DNA from: CAYURR01 sp964446745 | GTDB taxonomy: Bacteria; Bacillota; Clostridia; Lachnospirales; WQUN01 | Length of the DNA: 9,308 nucleotides | Reading direction: 5' to 3' | NCBI GenBank assembly: GCA_964446745.1 | Contig: CAYURR010000122.1 | Coordinates: 1 to 9,308 of the forward strand | Translations under genes and position numbers: made by a program | The notes under the pieces: model-generated | The model's database searches: none | Told to the model about the DNA's origin: nothing | The model's input: only the letters and a program-made list of their open reading frames with translations | Shown here: positions 1 through 6,271 of the stretch, in pieces | Position numbering within the stretch: the first letter of the stretch is position 1 | Layout of the letters: every line of letters starts with the position of its first letter

Positions 1-86
1 ATAGCCAGCACGATCAAGATAGATAGTGTGGAATATGCGCCGTATCTGAATTTTCTGTCTGAAAATGACTTTAAAAAGTTATTCAT
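1..86 (-). CDS. GldG-like ABC-associated protein, N-terminal fragment
   Basis: This is the first 28 codons of a gene that leaves the window at its left edge. It begins at an ATG (86) preceded by a strong AGGAGGAGAT ribosome-binding site at 91-100, which overlaps the stop codon of the upstream permease, so the two are probably translationally coupled. The visible protein starts MNNFLKSFSDRKFRYG and then enters a hydrophobic stretch (STLSILIVLA). That is how GldG-type auxiliary proteins of Gld-like ABC exporters begin: a short basic cytoplasmic tail, then a signal-anchor helix. The position, directly after a GldA-like ATPase and a GldF-like permease, supports the call. In this family the large domain normally lies outside the membrane. 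The identity is an inference from gene order and a short N-terminus; the rest of the gene is not visible. Confidence 0.7.
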   Translation of the reverse strand, partial: MNNFLKSFSDRKFRYGAYSTLSILIVLA

Positions 87-98
87 CGCAATCTCCTC

Positions 99-962
99 CT
101 ATCTCCAGCGCCTTTTCTCGATCAGGTTGACCGACAAGAACAAGAACGCGATTATAAATGTCAGGTAATAGCATATATCGGAAAGATTCAATATACCGCT
201 CATGAAGTTGTTAAAGCGTGTCATCAGCGAGAGCCATTGCAGCACCTTTACAATGATGCCATCAAAAATCAAGTTGTTTACTACATAAGTAATCACGGAA
301 GCGCCTAGGCCCAATACGGCAACGATCAGCCCCGCAAATATGTTTTTAGTGGAGTCATAGACAAGTGCTGAAAGTGCGATGATCAGCAATCCTACAAACA
401 CGAGTGAGGATGTTGTATCGACCGGCATACTGTTTGCGATCGAGTCCATGATGAATAACAAAAACAGCACAGCGAATGTCGAAACCGCTGCTATTATTTG
501 ATTATCGGTCAGCAAAGACATGAACATCCCAAGCGCGATAAAACACGCTACTAGCAGTATATAGCCTATAAATGCTCCGGCTATCTGATTGGTCGGCAAT
601 ATGCCGTAACGTGAGAGCATTAACGGGAACAGCATGGTAATAACCATAGCAGTCATAAACAACACAAACGCCGCGATAAACTTACCGACAACGATCTCTG
701 TGACGCTAAGTGGGGCTGTGAACAGCAACTGATCTGTTTTTTGCCTTGCCTCCTCAGCGAAAAGACGCATCGTAAGCAGTGGTGTAATAATAAGGAAGAT
801 AAAGCTTGTCCCAGATAGGACATTATGATAGCTGGGCGAGAGTGCGAGTACGTTCGCGAGCGAGAAATACACGCCTGTGAGCCCAACCAGTATAAGCAGG
901 TATATATAGCCTATCCATGATGAGAAATAGGTACGCAGTTCCTTTTTAATAATGGCCGTCAT
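99..962 (-). CDS. ABC-2 type permease, GldF-like
   Basis: A 287-residue integral membrane protein, the channel-forming subunit of an ABC exporter. A short amphipathic N-terminus (MTAIIKKELRTYF) leads to hydrophobic segments at roughly 15-38, 52-66, 92-116, 127-151, 156-174, 186-201, 207-228 and 263-280, and a basic tail (EKRRWR). The region at 66-85 (RLFAEEARQKTDQLL followed by a TAPLS motif) is the characteristic cytoplasmic segment of GldF/ABC-2 permeases that contacts the ATPase. The start ATG overlaps the stop of the ATPase gene in an ATGA arrangement, and a GGGAG ribosome-binding site lies 9 bases upstream. With the ATPase and the following GldG-like gene it makes a three-gene exporter operon. 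The family is named from gliding Bacteroidetes, but homologous trios are common in non-gliding Clostridia, where the substrate is unknown. The substrate cannot be read from the sequence. Confidence 0.9.
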   Translation of the reverse strand: MTAIIKKELRTYFSSWIGYIYLLILVGLTGVYFSLANVLALSPSYHNVLSGTSFIFLIITPLLTMRLFAEEARQKTDQLLFTAPLSVTEIVVGKFIAAFVLFMTAMVITMLFPLMLSRYGILPTNQIAGAFIGYILLVACFIALGMFMSLLTDNQIIAAVSTFAVLFLLFIMDSIANSMPVDTTSSLVFVGLLIIALSALVYDSTKNIFAGLIVAVLGLGASVITYVVNNLIFDGIIVKVLQWLSLMTRFNNFMSGILNLSDICYYLTFIIAFLFLSVNLIEKRRWR

Positions 963-1921
963 GCGGAATAACTCCCTTCGGAGATGTTTTTGTCGCCCGT
1001 GACTTGCAGGAAGATTTCCTCAAGTGTGAGGTCAAGGGATTTCATATAAAGTATAGGTAGGTTGTTTGTTGCCATGCAAGAGAAGATCGCTTCGCGGATG
1101 TCGATACTCTCGTCGCCAGATATCATAAAGTCTACAGTGCCGGTTTCGCGACTACCATCGAACCTCTTTGTCTTAAATATTGGATAATGCGACAATGCCT
1201 CTGCGACTGTCTGCTCATCAGACTTGATGCGTACGGACATCTTGTGGCCCTGTGTGAGTGTCGTAGAAAGGCGCTCGGGCGTATCACTCGCGACGATCTT
1301 ACCCTTATTGATGATCATAACGCGATCACAGACCGCACTGACCTCTGGCAGTATATGCGAGCTCAGAACGACCGTATGCTTCTTGCCCAGATCCTTTATA
1401 ACATCGCGCATCTCAATGATCTGCTTTGGGTCGAGGCCGACCGTAGGCTCGTCCATTATGATGATCTCCGGATAGCCCATCATGGCCTGTGCGACACCGA
1501 CACGCTGCCTATAGCCCTTTGAGAGGTTTCTGATCAGACGCTTTGACACATCGGATATCCTTACGATCTCCATGATGTCCTTAATCATCTTCACTTTCTC
1601 GGAGGCCTTTACGCGCTTTATGTTCGCTACAAAGTTCAGGTATTCATTTACCTTCATGTCGCCATATACGGGCGGCAACTCCGGCAAATACCCTATATGC
1701 CGCTTAGCCTTTTCGGGCTCGGTTATGATGTTTATGCCGTTGATCGTCACATCACCCGAGGTCGCTGCTATATATCCCGTGACGATGTTCATCGTCGTGG
1801 ACTTGCCTGCACCGTTCGGACCCAAAAAACCCAGTATCTCACCATCGTTTACTGTGAAGCTCACATCGTTAACGGCCATGTGTTGCCCGTAACGCTTGAC
1901 TAAATTCGTTACCTCAATCAA
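959..1921 (-). CDS. ABC transporter ATP-binding protein, GldA-like
   Basis: A 320-residue ATPase that powers the adjacent permease. Residues 1-215 form a complete nucleotide-binding domain: Walker A GPNGAGKS at 34-41, signature LSKGYRQRVG at 133-142, Walker B IIIMDEPT at 153-160, D-loop GLDP at 162-165 and switch histidine H189. The Q-loop position reads YLPE rather than carrying Gln, as is usual in the GldA/drug-export branch. Residues 216-320 are the C-terminal extension common in ABC-2 exporters. The start codon is TTG at 1921, supported by a GGAGGG ribosome-binding site at 1928-1933 (6-base spacing) and by the protein beginning MIEVTNLVKRYG, the normal N-terminus of the family. It is the first gene of its operon, and its stop overlaps the permease start. 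The ATPase assignment is firm; the exported substrate is unknown. Confidence 0.95.
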   Translation of the reverse strand: MIEVTNLVKRYGQHMAVNDVSFTVNDGEILGFLGPNGAGKSTTMNIVTGYIAATSGDVTINGINIITEPEKAKRHIGYLPELPPVYGDMKVNEYLNFVANIKRVKASEKVKMIKDIMEIVRISDVSKRLIRNLSKGYRQRVGVAQAMMGYPEIIIMDEPTVGLDPKQIIEMRDVIKDLGKKHTVVLSSHILPEVSAVCDRVMIINKGKIVASDTPERLSTTLTQGHKMSVRIKSDEQTVAEALSHYPIFKTKRFDGSRETGTVDFMISGDESIDIREAIFSCMATNNLPILYMKSLDLTLEEIFLQVTGDKNISEGSYSA

Positions 1922-1965
1922 GTATATCCCTCCGAATGCTTCATAAGAAATGTAAAGTCCGATAC

Positions 1966-1994
1966 ATAATACAGTAGAAGTTTTGTATAATCAA
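1966..1994 (-). promoter_or_regulatory. sigma-A promoter of the ABC exporter operon
   Basis: Read on the minus strand, a -35 box TTGATT (1989-1994) is separated by exactly 17 bases from a -10 box TATTAT (1966-1971). Transcription would start near 1959, giving a leader of about 38 bases before the TTG start of the ATPase gene. It lies in the 98-base gap between the MFS gene and the ATPase gene. This suggests the exporter is transcribed separately from the upstream genes, although no intrinsic terminator is seen after the MFS gene and read-through is possible. Confidence 0.6.
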
Positions 1995-2001
1995 GGTGAA
2001 A

Positions 2002-2017
2002 TTGTAAACGTTTTGTA
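2002..2017. promoter_or_regulatory. candidate cre-like / LacI-family operator
   Basis: The 16 bases TTGTAAACGTTTTGTA contain a palindromic AAACGTTT core. They match the CcpA catabolite-responsive consensus WTGNAARCGNWWWCAW at 14 of 16 positions; only the final CA is replaced by GT. The site begins 8 bases upstream of the -35 box of the ABC exporter promoter, in the intergenic gap. A site there could let a LacI/CcpA-type protein affect the exporter promoter, or transcription leaving the MFS gene. The match is by eye and no regulator gene is in the window, so this is a candidate only. Confidence 0.3.
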
Positions 2018-2019
2018 AA

Positions 2020-3324
2020 TTATGCTTTATTCTTCTTCATCATTTTAAGCCGCAGTATCCACAAGCCGGCTGCAAATAACCTCAGTACAAACGCGATCAG
2101 CATCGTGATCTGTAGTGCGCGTAGATCGCCGCCGAGGCTTTTGTATATCGTAACACCCACGACAGGCATCACAGCGTTTGAAAGACAGACAAACGTCGTG
2201 TATATGGATATGCTTAGTGTCTTGTTATCATCCTTCAACACTTGCAGCAGGCATTGAAATAGGTTGAGGCCGATCGTGGCCATCGCAAAGCAACCGCCTG
2301 TAAAAAGCAACAGGAATAGGTAGCGACCGATCGCTAGTGGTACAGCTGTCGAAATAACCATAACGAGTGATAGTGACGCGAGGCCCAATATACCAAACAC
2401 CATCGGGAACACGACACCTTTGCGTTCATTCATTTTGCTCCAGAAGCGCAAAGTAATAAACTGCATGAGTGTGTTGCCGACGATCGCAAAGCCTAAAAAG
2501 GATTCGTCGAGCTTAAGATACTTGGTCTGGCCGATGAAATAAAGAGTCCAATCCATATGCCATGTCATATAGAAGAAAATCGCAACCGCGCAGAAGACTA
2601 CGAACTGTTTGTTCTTAAATAAATCCGTTAGCGCTGCCTTGATGGCCTTCATGTCTATCTTACGTGGGGCAGGGGGATTCTCTGCGTTTATACGCAACAG
2701 TATGCGTATCTGCCAAATGATCAGAACCGACGCAGCAAAAAAGTATCCCTGGTGAGCCATAATCTTCATAGACTGATTGGGCATACGCGCGAGGATGTTT
2801 CCGGTTACCAGCGGAGTGATAATGCCGACGAACACCGAGACATATGAGCGTACGGTCAAGGCCTTGTTACGATGATTGACAGGCATGACCTCGGAAAAGT
2901 AGGATTGCCAGGACAGGTTATAGAGCGTTATGGATGCGGACGAGATCGCAAGCAGCATCAGGAACGCGAAAAAGCGGTAAACCGGCAGTAACGGCACAAA
3001 GCCGATTACAAAATACAATACGCCGGTTACCGCTATAGAAATAATGACCATGCTACGCTTGTTCTTTAATGAATCGGTGATGATGCCGCCCGGAAACAGG
3101 ATCAGCATATTAAGGATCTGCGGGATTAATTGAATCAGGCTCAGTTGATAATCCGAAGCACCTAAGCGCGTCGCGAACAGGTTATTGTTGTTATTAATAA
3201 GGTTGACTACTAACGCTATGAGCAATCCCTCATAAGCGTAAAGTCCGATGTTTCCGTTTGTAAATATGCGCTTTACGCCGTTCAGGGACGACTTAAATTT
3301 CAACATTAGGTATCTACGGTTCAA
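2020..3324 (-). CDS. MFS transporter (putative efflux)
   Basis: A 434-residue major facilitator superfamily protein with the expected twelve or so hydrophobic segments split into two halves. The cytoplasmic loop between helices 2 and 3 carries the family motif A in the form GGIITDSLKNKRSM (79-92). A long polar, basic loop around 212-238 separates the halves, and the C-terminus is basic (MMKKNKA). Residues 44-48 are five consecutive Asn in the first external region. The start is TTG at 3324, supported by GGAGAG at 3331-3336 with 6-base spacing; the in-frame ATG six codons later has no ribosome-binding site. It lies 39 bases after the asparagine-synthetase-like gene on the same strand and is probably cotranscribed with it, so it may carry that enzyme's substrate or product. 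The substrate is not predictable. Transport direction is an inference from general similarity to clostridial efflux-type MFS proteins. Confidence 0.85.
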   Translation of the reverse strand: MNRRYLMLKFKSSLNGVKRIFTNGNIGLYAYEGLLIALVVNLINNNNNLFATRLGASDYQLSLIQLIPQILNMLILFPGGIITDSLKNKRSMVIISIAVTGVLYFVIGFVPLLPVYRFFAFLMLLAISSASITLYNLSWQSYFSEVMPVNHRNKALTVRSYVSVFVGIITPLVTGNILARMPNQSMKIMAHQGYFFAASVLIIWQIRILLRINAENPPAPRKIDMKAIKAALTDLFKNKQFVVFCAVAIFFYMTWHMDWTLYFIGQTKYLKLDESFLGFAIVGNTLMQFITLRFWSKMNERKGVVFPMVFGILGLASLSLVMVISTAVPLAIGRYLFLLLFTGGCFAMATIGLNLFQCLLQVLKDDNKTLSISIYTTFVCLSNAVMPVVGVTIYKSLGGDLRALQITMLIAFVLRLFAAGLWILRLKMMKKNKA

Positions 3325-3330
3325 TAATAT

Positions 3331-3336
3331 CTCTCC
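3331..3336 (-). promoter_or_regulatory. ribosome-binding site selecting a TTG start (MFS gene)
   Basis: GGAGAG on the minus strand lies 6 bases before the TTG at 3324. This favours TTG initiation over the nearby in-frame ATG at codon 7, which has no comparable site. Confidence 0.6.
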
Positions 3337-3363
3337 AAGCCTCTTGAATCATTCCGATGCACA

Positions 3364-5157
3364 TTATATCACCGGATTGTATTTTTTCAACCAAAATTCA
3401 AATTGGATAAAGTAGGCCAAAAGCTGAGGCCCCGCCATGAGCTGTCCGAACCAAGGTTGAACGTAGTCTGCGGGCTTTGTTACAAGGGTTTGCAGCTTAG
3501 CCTTGTCACAGAAACGATGAACGGGCGACGCGTTATCATCGATGATGTCCCGCACACATGCCTTTAACAGATTTTCGTAAGCAGGGTTATAGGTTTTCGG
3601 GAACGGGCTTTTAGGTCTATACACGATCTCGTCCGGTAATATACCCTCACACGCTTTTCTCAAAAGGTGCTTGACCATGCCGTCCTTGGCCTTCATCGAC
3701 CATGGTGCATTAAATACATATTCGACGAGCCTGTGATCGGCAAACGGCACGCGACCGGTGATGCCCGAGACCGCACTCATGCGTTCCATTCGCGTTAATA
3801 GCGTGGGCAAGAACCATTCGAACGTCAGCTGCGCGACCTCTCGACGCCTTGCGTCCATTGTACTTTCGCCCAAGCCGTCGCATGTATCCAGTCGCGATAC
3901 CTGCTTCAGTGCATTTTCGTAGCTGTTGCGCATATATGTGTCGATATCGAGCTTACCGATCAGTTCATCGGATAGCAGCATCGAGCGCGGTGCAGTGTTG
4001 CGTGCCCACGGAAACGTATCCGCAAACAACAGTTCCTCGCGATGAAACCATGGATAACCACCGAATACCTCGTCTGCACATTCTCCAGTCAGCGCATAAG
4101 GGGAAATGCGTCCGTCCGCAACGAGTTGCTTCATTTCTGCACAGAAGAACAACAGCGAACCGTCCACATCGGCCATGCCCGGATAATCCCTGGCTTCTGC
4201 AGATGCGCAGAGGCTGTCGAACAAAGTGTCGTAGTCGCACTCGAGATAGAAGCGGTCGGATGGGCCATAGGTTTTATCTAGGAATGCGATTGTCTTGTCT
4301 ATCCAAGGTCTGTCGCGGTCAGGCTGAAAGGAGTTCTTTACAAAGTGCTTGTCATTGTCGGTAAAGTCAAATGATAGGGTAGGTAAAGGCAAGCCCTTTT
4401 CCGATACATGCGCGTTAGCAATCGATGTGACCGAGCAGGAATCCACGCCGCCGGAAAGCAGACTGCATACAGGTGGGCTCACGGGCGAGGAACTCTGCAT
4501 TGTAACGGCGTCTTTTAACAAGAATGAGACATGCGCGATCGTATCCTCATAGCTGTCTGTGTGTACCTTGCTCTCGAGCCGCCAGTAGCGGTGCTGTGTG
4601 AGATCGCGTCCTTCTACGATACCGTAATGCGCGGGCAGGATTTCATGTATATGCTTAAATACTGTCTTTCCCGGTGTCTTTGCGGGGCCGATCGCGAATA
4701 TCTCACATAGTCCGTTGTTGTCTACCTCGGGCTTTATATAAGGAAAGCGCAGGATCGTTTTTATGCGTGAGCCGTATACAAAGAAATCGTCTGATATAGA
4801 ATAGAATAACGGTTTGGTACCGAGCCTGTCGCGGAACAGAAAGAGCTTATTCTCTGAAGGAAGATCGGATGATATGTTTATGACAAATGAAAAGCAGCCG
4901 TTAATTGTGTTAACAAAATGATGTATGTTTTCGTGCATGGGTGATGTGCGATTGTAATAATAAATAAACGATTGCAATAAGTTCTCGGCGCTGTTTAATT
5001 CAGAATTATATATCTCGCCATCGAGAGTGATAGAAAAATTAGATATAGTAAAATGTGAAATACCCTTATTGTTTTCGGACATGTTTTGTATAATATCCGC
5101 TCGTTTATTACCCTCCATACTGCCTGTAAAATCAACAAATCCAGCCATTCCGCTCAT
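3364..5157 (-). CDS. asparagine synthetase-like ligase (AsnO/AsnB family) with degenerate glutaminase domain
   Basis: A 597-residue two-domain protein. The C-terminal ATP-pyrophosphatase domain (about 205-597) is well preserved: PP-loop SGGVDS at 235-240, YPGMADVDGS at 325-334, TGECADEVFGGYPWF at 357-371, RMSAVSGITGRVPF at 459-472, KHLLRKACEG at 496-505 and KSPFPKTYNPAY at 516-527. This supports ATP-dependent adenylation of a carboxylate and amide formation. The N-terminal Ntn-type glutaminase domain keeps GEIYN (47-51) and RDRLGTKPLFY (109-119) but starts MSGMAGF instead of MCGIAGF, replacing the nucleophile Cys with Ser (codon AGC). It also lacks about 30 residues that normally hold HRGPD and the catalytic-pocket Arg. 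The usual SD-x-E motif is reduced to SAE (56-58). Ammonia release from glutamine is therefore doubtful; free ammonia or another amine may be used. The start is ATG 5157, chosen because GGGAGG lies 6 bases upstream. An in-frame ATG at 5184 would add 9 residues but has no ribosome-binding site. Confidence 0.88.
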   Translation of the reverse strand: MSGMAGFVDFTGSMEGNKRADIIQNMSENNKGISHFTISNFSITLDGEIYNSELNSAENLLQSFIYYYNRTSPMHENIHHFVNTINGCFSFVINISSDLPSENKLFLFRDRLGTKPLFYSISDDFFVYGSRIKTILRFPYIKPEVDNNGLCEIFAIGPAKTPGKTVFKHIHEILPAHYGIVEGRDLTQHRYWRLESKVHTDSYEDTIAHVSFLLKDAVTMQSSSPVSPPVCSLLSGGVDSCSVTSIANAHVSEKGLPLPTLSFDFTDNDKHFVKNSFQPDRDRPWIDKTIAFLDKTYGPSDRFYLECDYDTLFDSLCASAEARDYPGMADVDGSLLFFCAEMKQLVADGRISPYALTGECADEVFGGYPWFHREELLFADTFPWARNTAPRSMLLSDELIGKLDIDTYMRNSYENALKQVSRLDTCDGLGESTMDARRREVAQLTFEWFLPTLLTRMERMSAVSGITGRVPFADHRLVEYVFNAPWSMKAKDGMVKHLLRKACEGILPDEIVYRPKSPFPKTYNPAYENLLKACVRDIIDDNASPVHRFCDKAKLQTLVTKPADYVQPWFGQLMAGPQLLAYFIQFEFWLKKYNPVI

Positions 5158-5160
5158 AAA

Positions 5161-5212
5161 AAGCCTCCCGGATAATATAATCATTGCATTGACTATATTA
5201 TTCGAGAGGCTT
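5161..5212 (-). terminator. 23-bp hairpin containing the synthetase ribosome-binding site (terminator/attenuator-like)
   Basis: Arms at 5190-5212 and 5161-5183 flank a 6-base loop (5184-5189). In the minus-strand RNA, 22 of 23 positions pair, including two G-U pairs, with one A-C mismatch. The outer part is GC-rich (GCCUC with GAGGC) and is followed by a short U tract of five, so it resembles an intrinsic terminator for corA, whose stop codon lies 34 bases upstream. The 3' arm also contains GGGAGG (5164-5169), the ribosome-binding site of the synthetase gene, and the AUG follows directly after the stem. The folded form would thus both promote termination and hide the ribosome-binding site. 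No T-box element or obvious competing fold is visible in the short upstream leader. The structure is seen directly; the regulatory role is inferred. Confidence 0.65.
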
Positions 5213-5246
5213 GGGTGATGTGTTAAGCATAGTTAACTCAGGAATA

Positions 5247-6167
5247 TCAAAACCATTTGCGCTTTTTAAATATTATAATGCAAACAAGCACGACAATAAC
5301 GCTGAGGCCAATAATCACAGGATAGGTATAACGGGCCTGAGTTTCAGGCATGGCTAAGTTCATACCATACCAGCTCGTGATCAGTGTCAGCGGCATGAAT
5401 ATCGATGTGAGTACCGTAAAAACCTTCATTATACCGTTGAGCTTCAGATCTGTCTCTGCTTGAAAGGCTTCTCTGATCTGCGCCATGTAGTCACGCAGGT
5501 TTAATACGCTTTTCAGCAGACGTTCAACCTTGTTTTGGTAGTTGTTTATATATTTGTCCATGCTTGTCCCGATCAATTCGTTTTCGTCCTCGACCAGGTT
5601 GTCTGCGATATCTGAAAGCCTCTCGTAATACTGCTTCAAATACGCGAGCTTCCTGCGGTAAAACGACATCTGTTCCCTGCATTCGTCATCGTCTCCGCCC
5701 TCCATCACCGCGTCGTTTAGGTCATCGATCTCGGATTCGAAGCGCTGCAGGAAGCGGTTGTCGTCCTTTATCGAGGCTTCAAGTATCCAATACAGTATCC
5801 GATCGAGGTTTTGCTCGTTGGTTTCCTGCGCACGCTGCAGATTTTTTACTACGTATTCGGGAGCTGTGTCGCATATGCACAGCAATGTATGTGGGCAGAA
5901 ATAGAACAGTGTCCGCGTAAATAGAAAATCCTCAACCTTTAAATCCAACTCCGGTATTGTCATCACAAACACGTCAAAACCCTCATTGCTGCGATGCTCC
6001 GCATCCTCGCCGGTCTCCCACATCAAGAAAACGTTATCCGGTATGTTTAATGCCTCTGCGCAGCCCTTTAGCACATTTATATCCATCAACCCGAAATATT
6101 TGTTATACCCTTTTAAATCCTCGATATTCGCATTTGCAATTTGCCCGTCTTTAATCCCATACAGCAT
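5247..6167 (-). CDS. corA: CorA family divalent-cation (magnesium) transporter
   Basis: A 306-residue protein of the CorA/Mrs2 superfamily, which forms pentameric channels taking up Mg2+ (some members handle Co2+ or Zn2+). The large cytoplasmic N-terminal part (1-245) ends in a long charged helical region (about 118-245) with an acidic patch EGGDDDE at 156-162. Two C-terminal membrane helices follow at about 248-266 and 283-300. Between them is the signature YGMN at 267-270, then the MPE motif at 273-275, and the protein ends in a basic tail (KKRKWF). I place the start at ATG 6167 because GGTGATC (6170-6176) is complementary to the 3' end of 16S rRNA in the right register. The in-frame ATG at 6179 adds four residues (MGDL) but has no such site and would leave a leader of only about 12 bases. 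It is the first gene of a probable operon with the synthetase and the MFS gene. Confidence 0.9.
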   Translation of the reverse strand: MLYGIKDGQIANANIEDLKGYNKYFGLMDINVLKGCAEALNIPDNVFLMWETGEDAEHRSNEGFDVFVMTIPELDLKVEDFLFTRTLFYFCPHTLLCICDTAPEYVVKNLQRAQETNEQNLDRILYWILEASIKDDNRFLQRFESEIDDLNDAVMEGGDDDECREQMSFYRRKLAYLKQYYERLSDIADNLVEDENELIGTSMDKYINNYQNKVERLLKSVLNLRDYMAQIREAFQAETDLKLNGIMKVFTVLTSIFMPLTLITSWYGMNLAMPETQARYTYPVIIGLSVIVVLVCIIIFKKRKWF

Positions 6168-6169
6168 TA

Positions 6170-6176
6170 GATCACC
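6170..6176 (-). promoter_or_regulatory. ribosome-binding site deciding the corA start
   Basis: GGTGATC on the minus strand pairs with the GAUCACC part of the 16S rRNA 3' end. Extending it to the full AGGAGGTGATC register puts the AGGAGG core 7 bases from ATG 6167. This favours 6167 over the ATG at 6179. Confidence 0.45.
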
Positions 6177-6198
6177 CATATCCGTTCATTTTTTCGCC

Positions 6199-6226
6199 AT
6201 TATAACATTGTTATTTAATTCGTCAA
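6199..6226 (-). promoter_or_regulatory. sigma-A promoter of corA
   Basis: On the minus strand, the -35 box TTGACG (6221-6226) is 16 bases from a perfect -10 box TATAAT (6199-6204). The predicted start near 6192 gives a leader of about 25 bases to ATG 6167. No other promoter of this quality was found before the synthetase or its MFS neighbour, so this probably serves corA and, by read-through of the hairpin at 5161-5212, the two genes after it. Confidence 0.7.
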
Positions 6227-6242
6227 TTTTTTATAGTATAAT
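6214..6242 (+). promoter_or_regulatory. promoter of the plus-strand MFS-phosphopantetheinyl transferase unit
   Basis: A perfect -10 box TATAAT is at 6237-6242. The best -35 at 17-base spacing is TTTAAT (6214-6219), which is weak and may indicate a need for an activator. Transcription would start near 6249, giving a leader of about 23 bases. The -35 regions of this promoter and of the divergent corA promoter occupy the same stretch, so RNA polymerase can probably not occupy both at once. Confidence 0.5.
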
Positions 6243-6259
6243 TGTTCCAAACGATTCAC

Positions 6260-6266
6260 AGGAGGG
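6260..6266 (+). promoter_or_regulatory. ribosome-binding site selecting ATG 6272
   Basis: AGGAGGG lies 5 bases upstream of ATG 6272. The reading frame is open upstream to a TTG at 6242, but that codon overlaps the -10 box, so the ATG is the only sensible start. Confidence 0.85.
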
Positions 6267-6271
6267 CGCTT

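Noticed and set aside
1187..1892. Several plus-strand open frames opposite the ABC ATPase
   Set aside because: They mirror a highly conserved ATPase domain in other frames and show no recognisable protein features.
3849..4364. 171-codon open frame on the plus strand opposite the synthetase gene
   Set aside because: The translation is rich in Arg, Cys and His with no family features, and it lies wholly antisense to a conserved domain. It is a shadow of the real gene.
5219..5234. Short inverted repeat GTTAA/TTAAC after the corA stop
   Set aside because: Five AT-rich base pairs around a six-base loop are too weak to claim as a terminator or operator next to the much stronger hairpin.
5158..5246. 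Possible T-box or amino-acid riboswitch controlling the asparagine-synthetase-like gene
   Set aside because: T-box leaders occur before asparagine synthetase genes in Bacillota, but the gap is only 89 bases and has no AGGGTGG-type T-box sequence or specifier stem. Only the hairpin is supported.
5564..5920. 118-codon open frame on the plus strand opposite corA
   Set aside because: It has low-complexity Arg- and Ser-rich content, no convincing ribosome-binding site, and is fully antisense to the CorA coding sequence.
6247..6262. cre-like CAAACGATTCACA just downstream of the plus-strand -10 box
   Set aside because: The CG core is present, but the right half is one base out of register and several consensus positions fail. 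It is clearly weaker than the site at 2002-2017.
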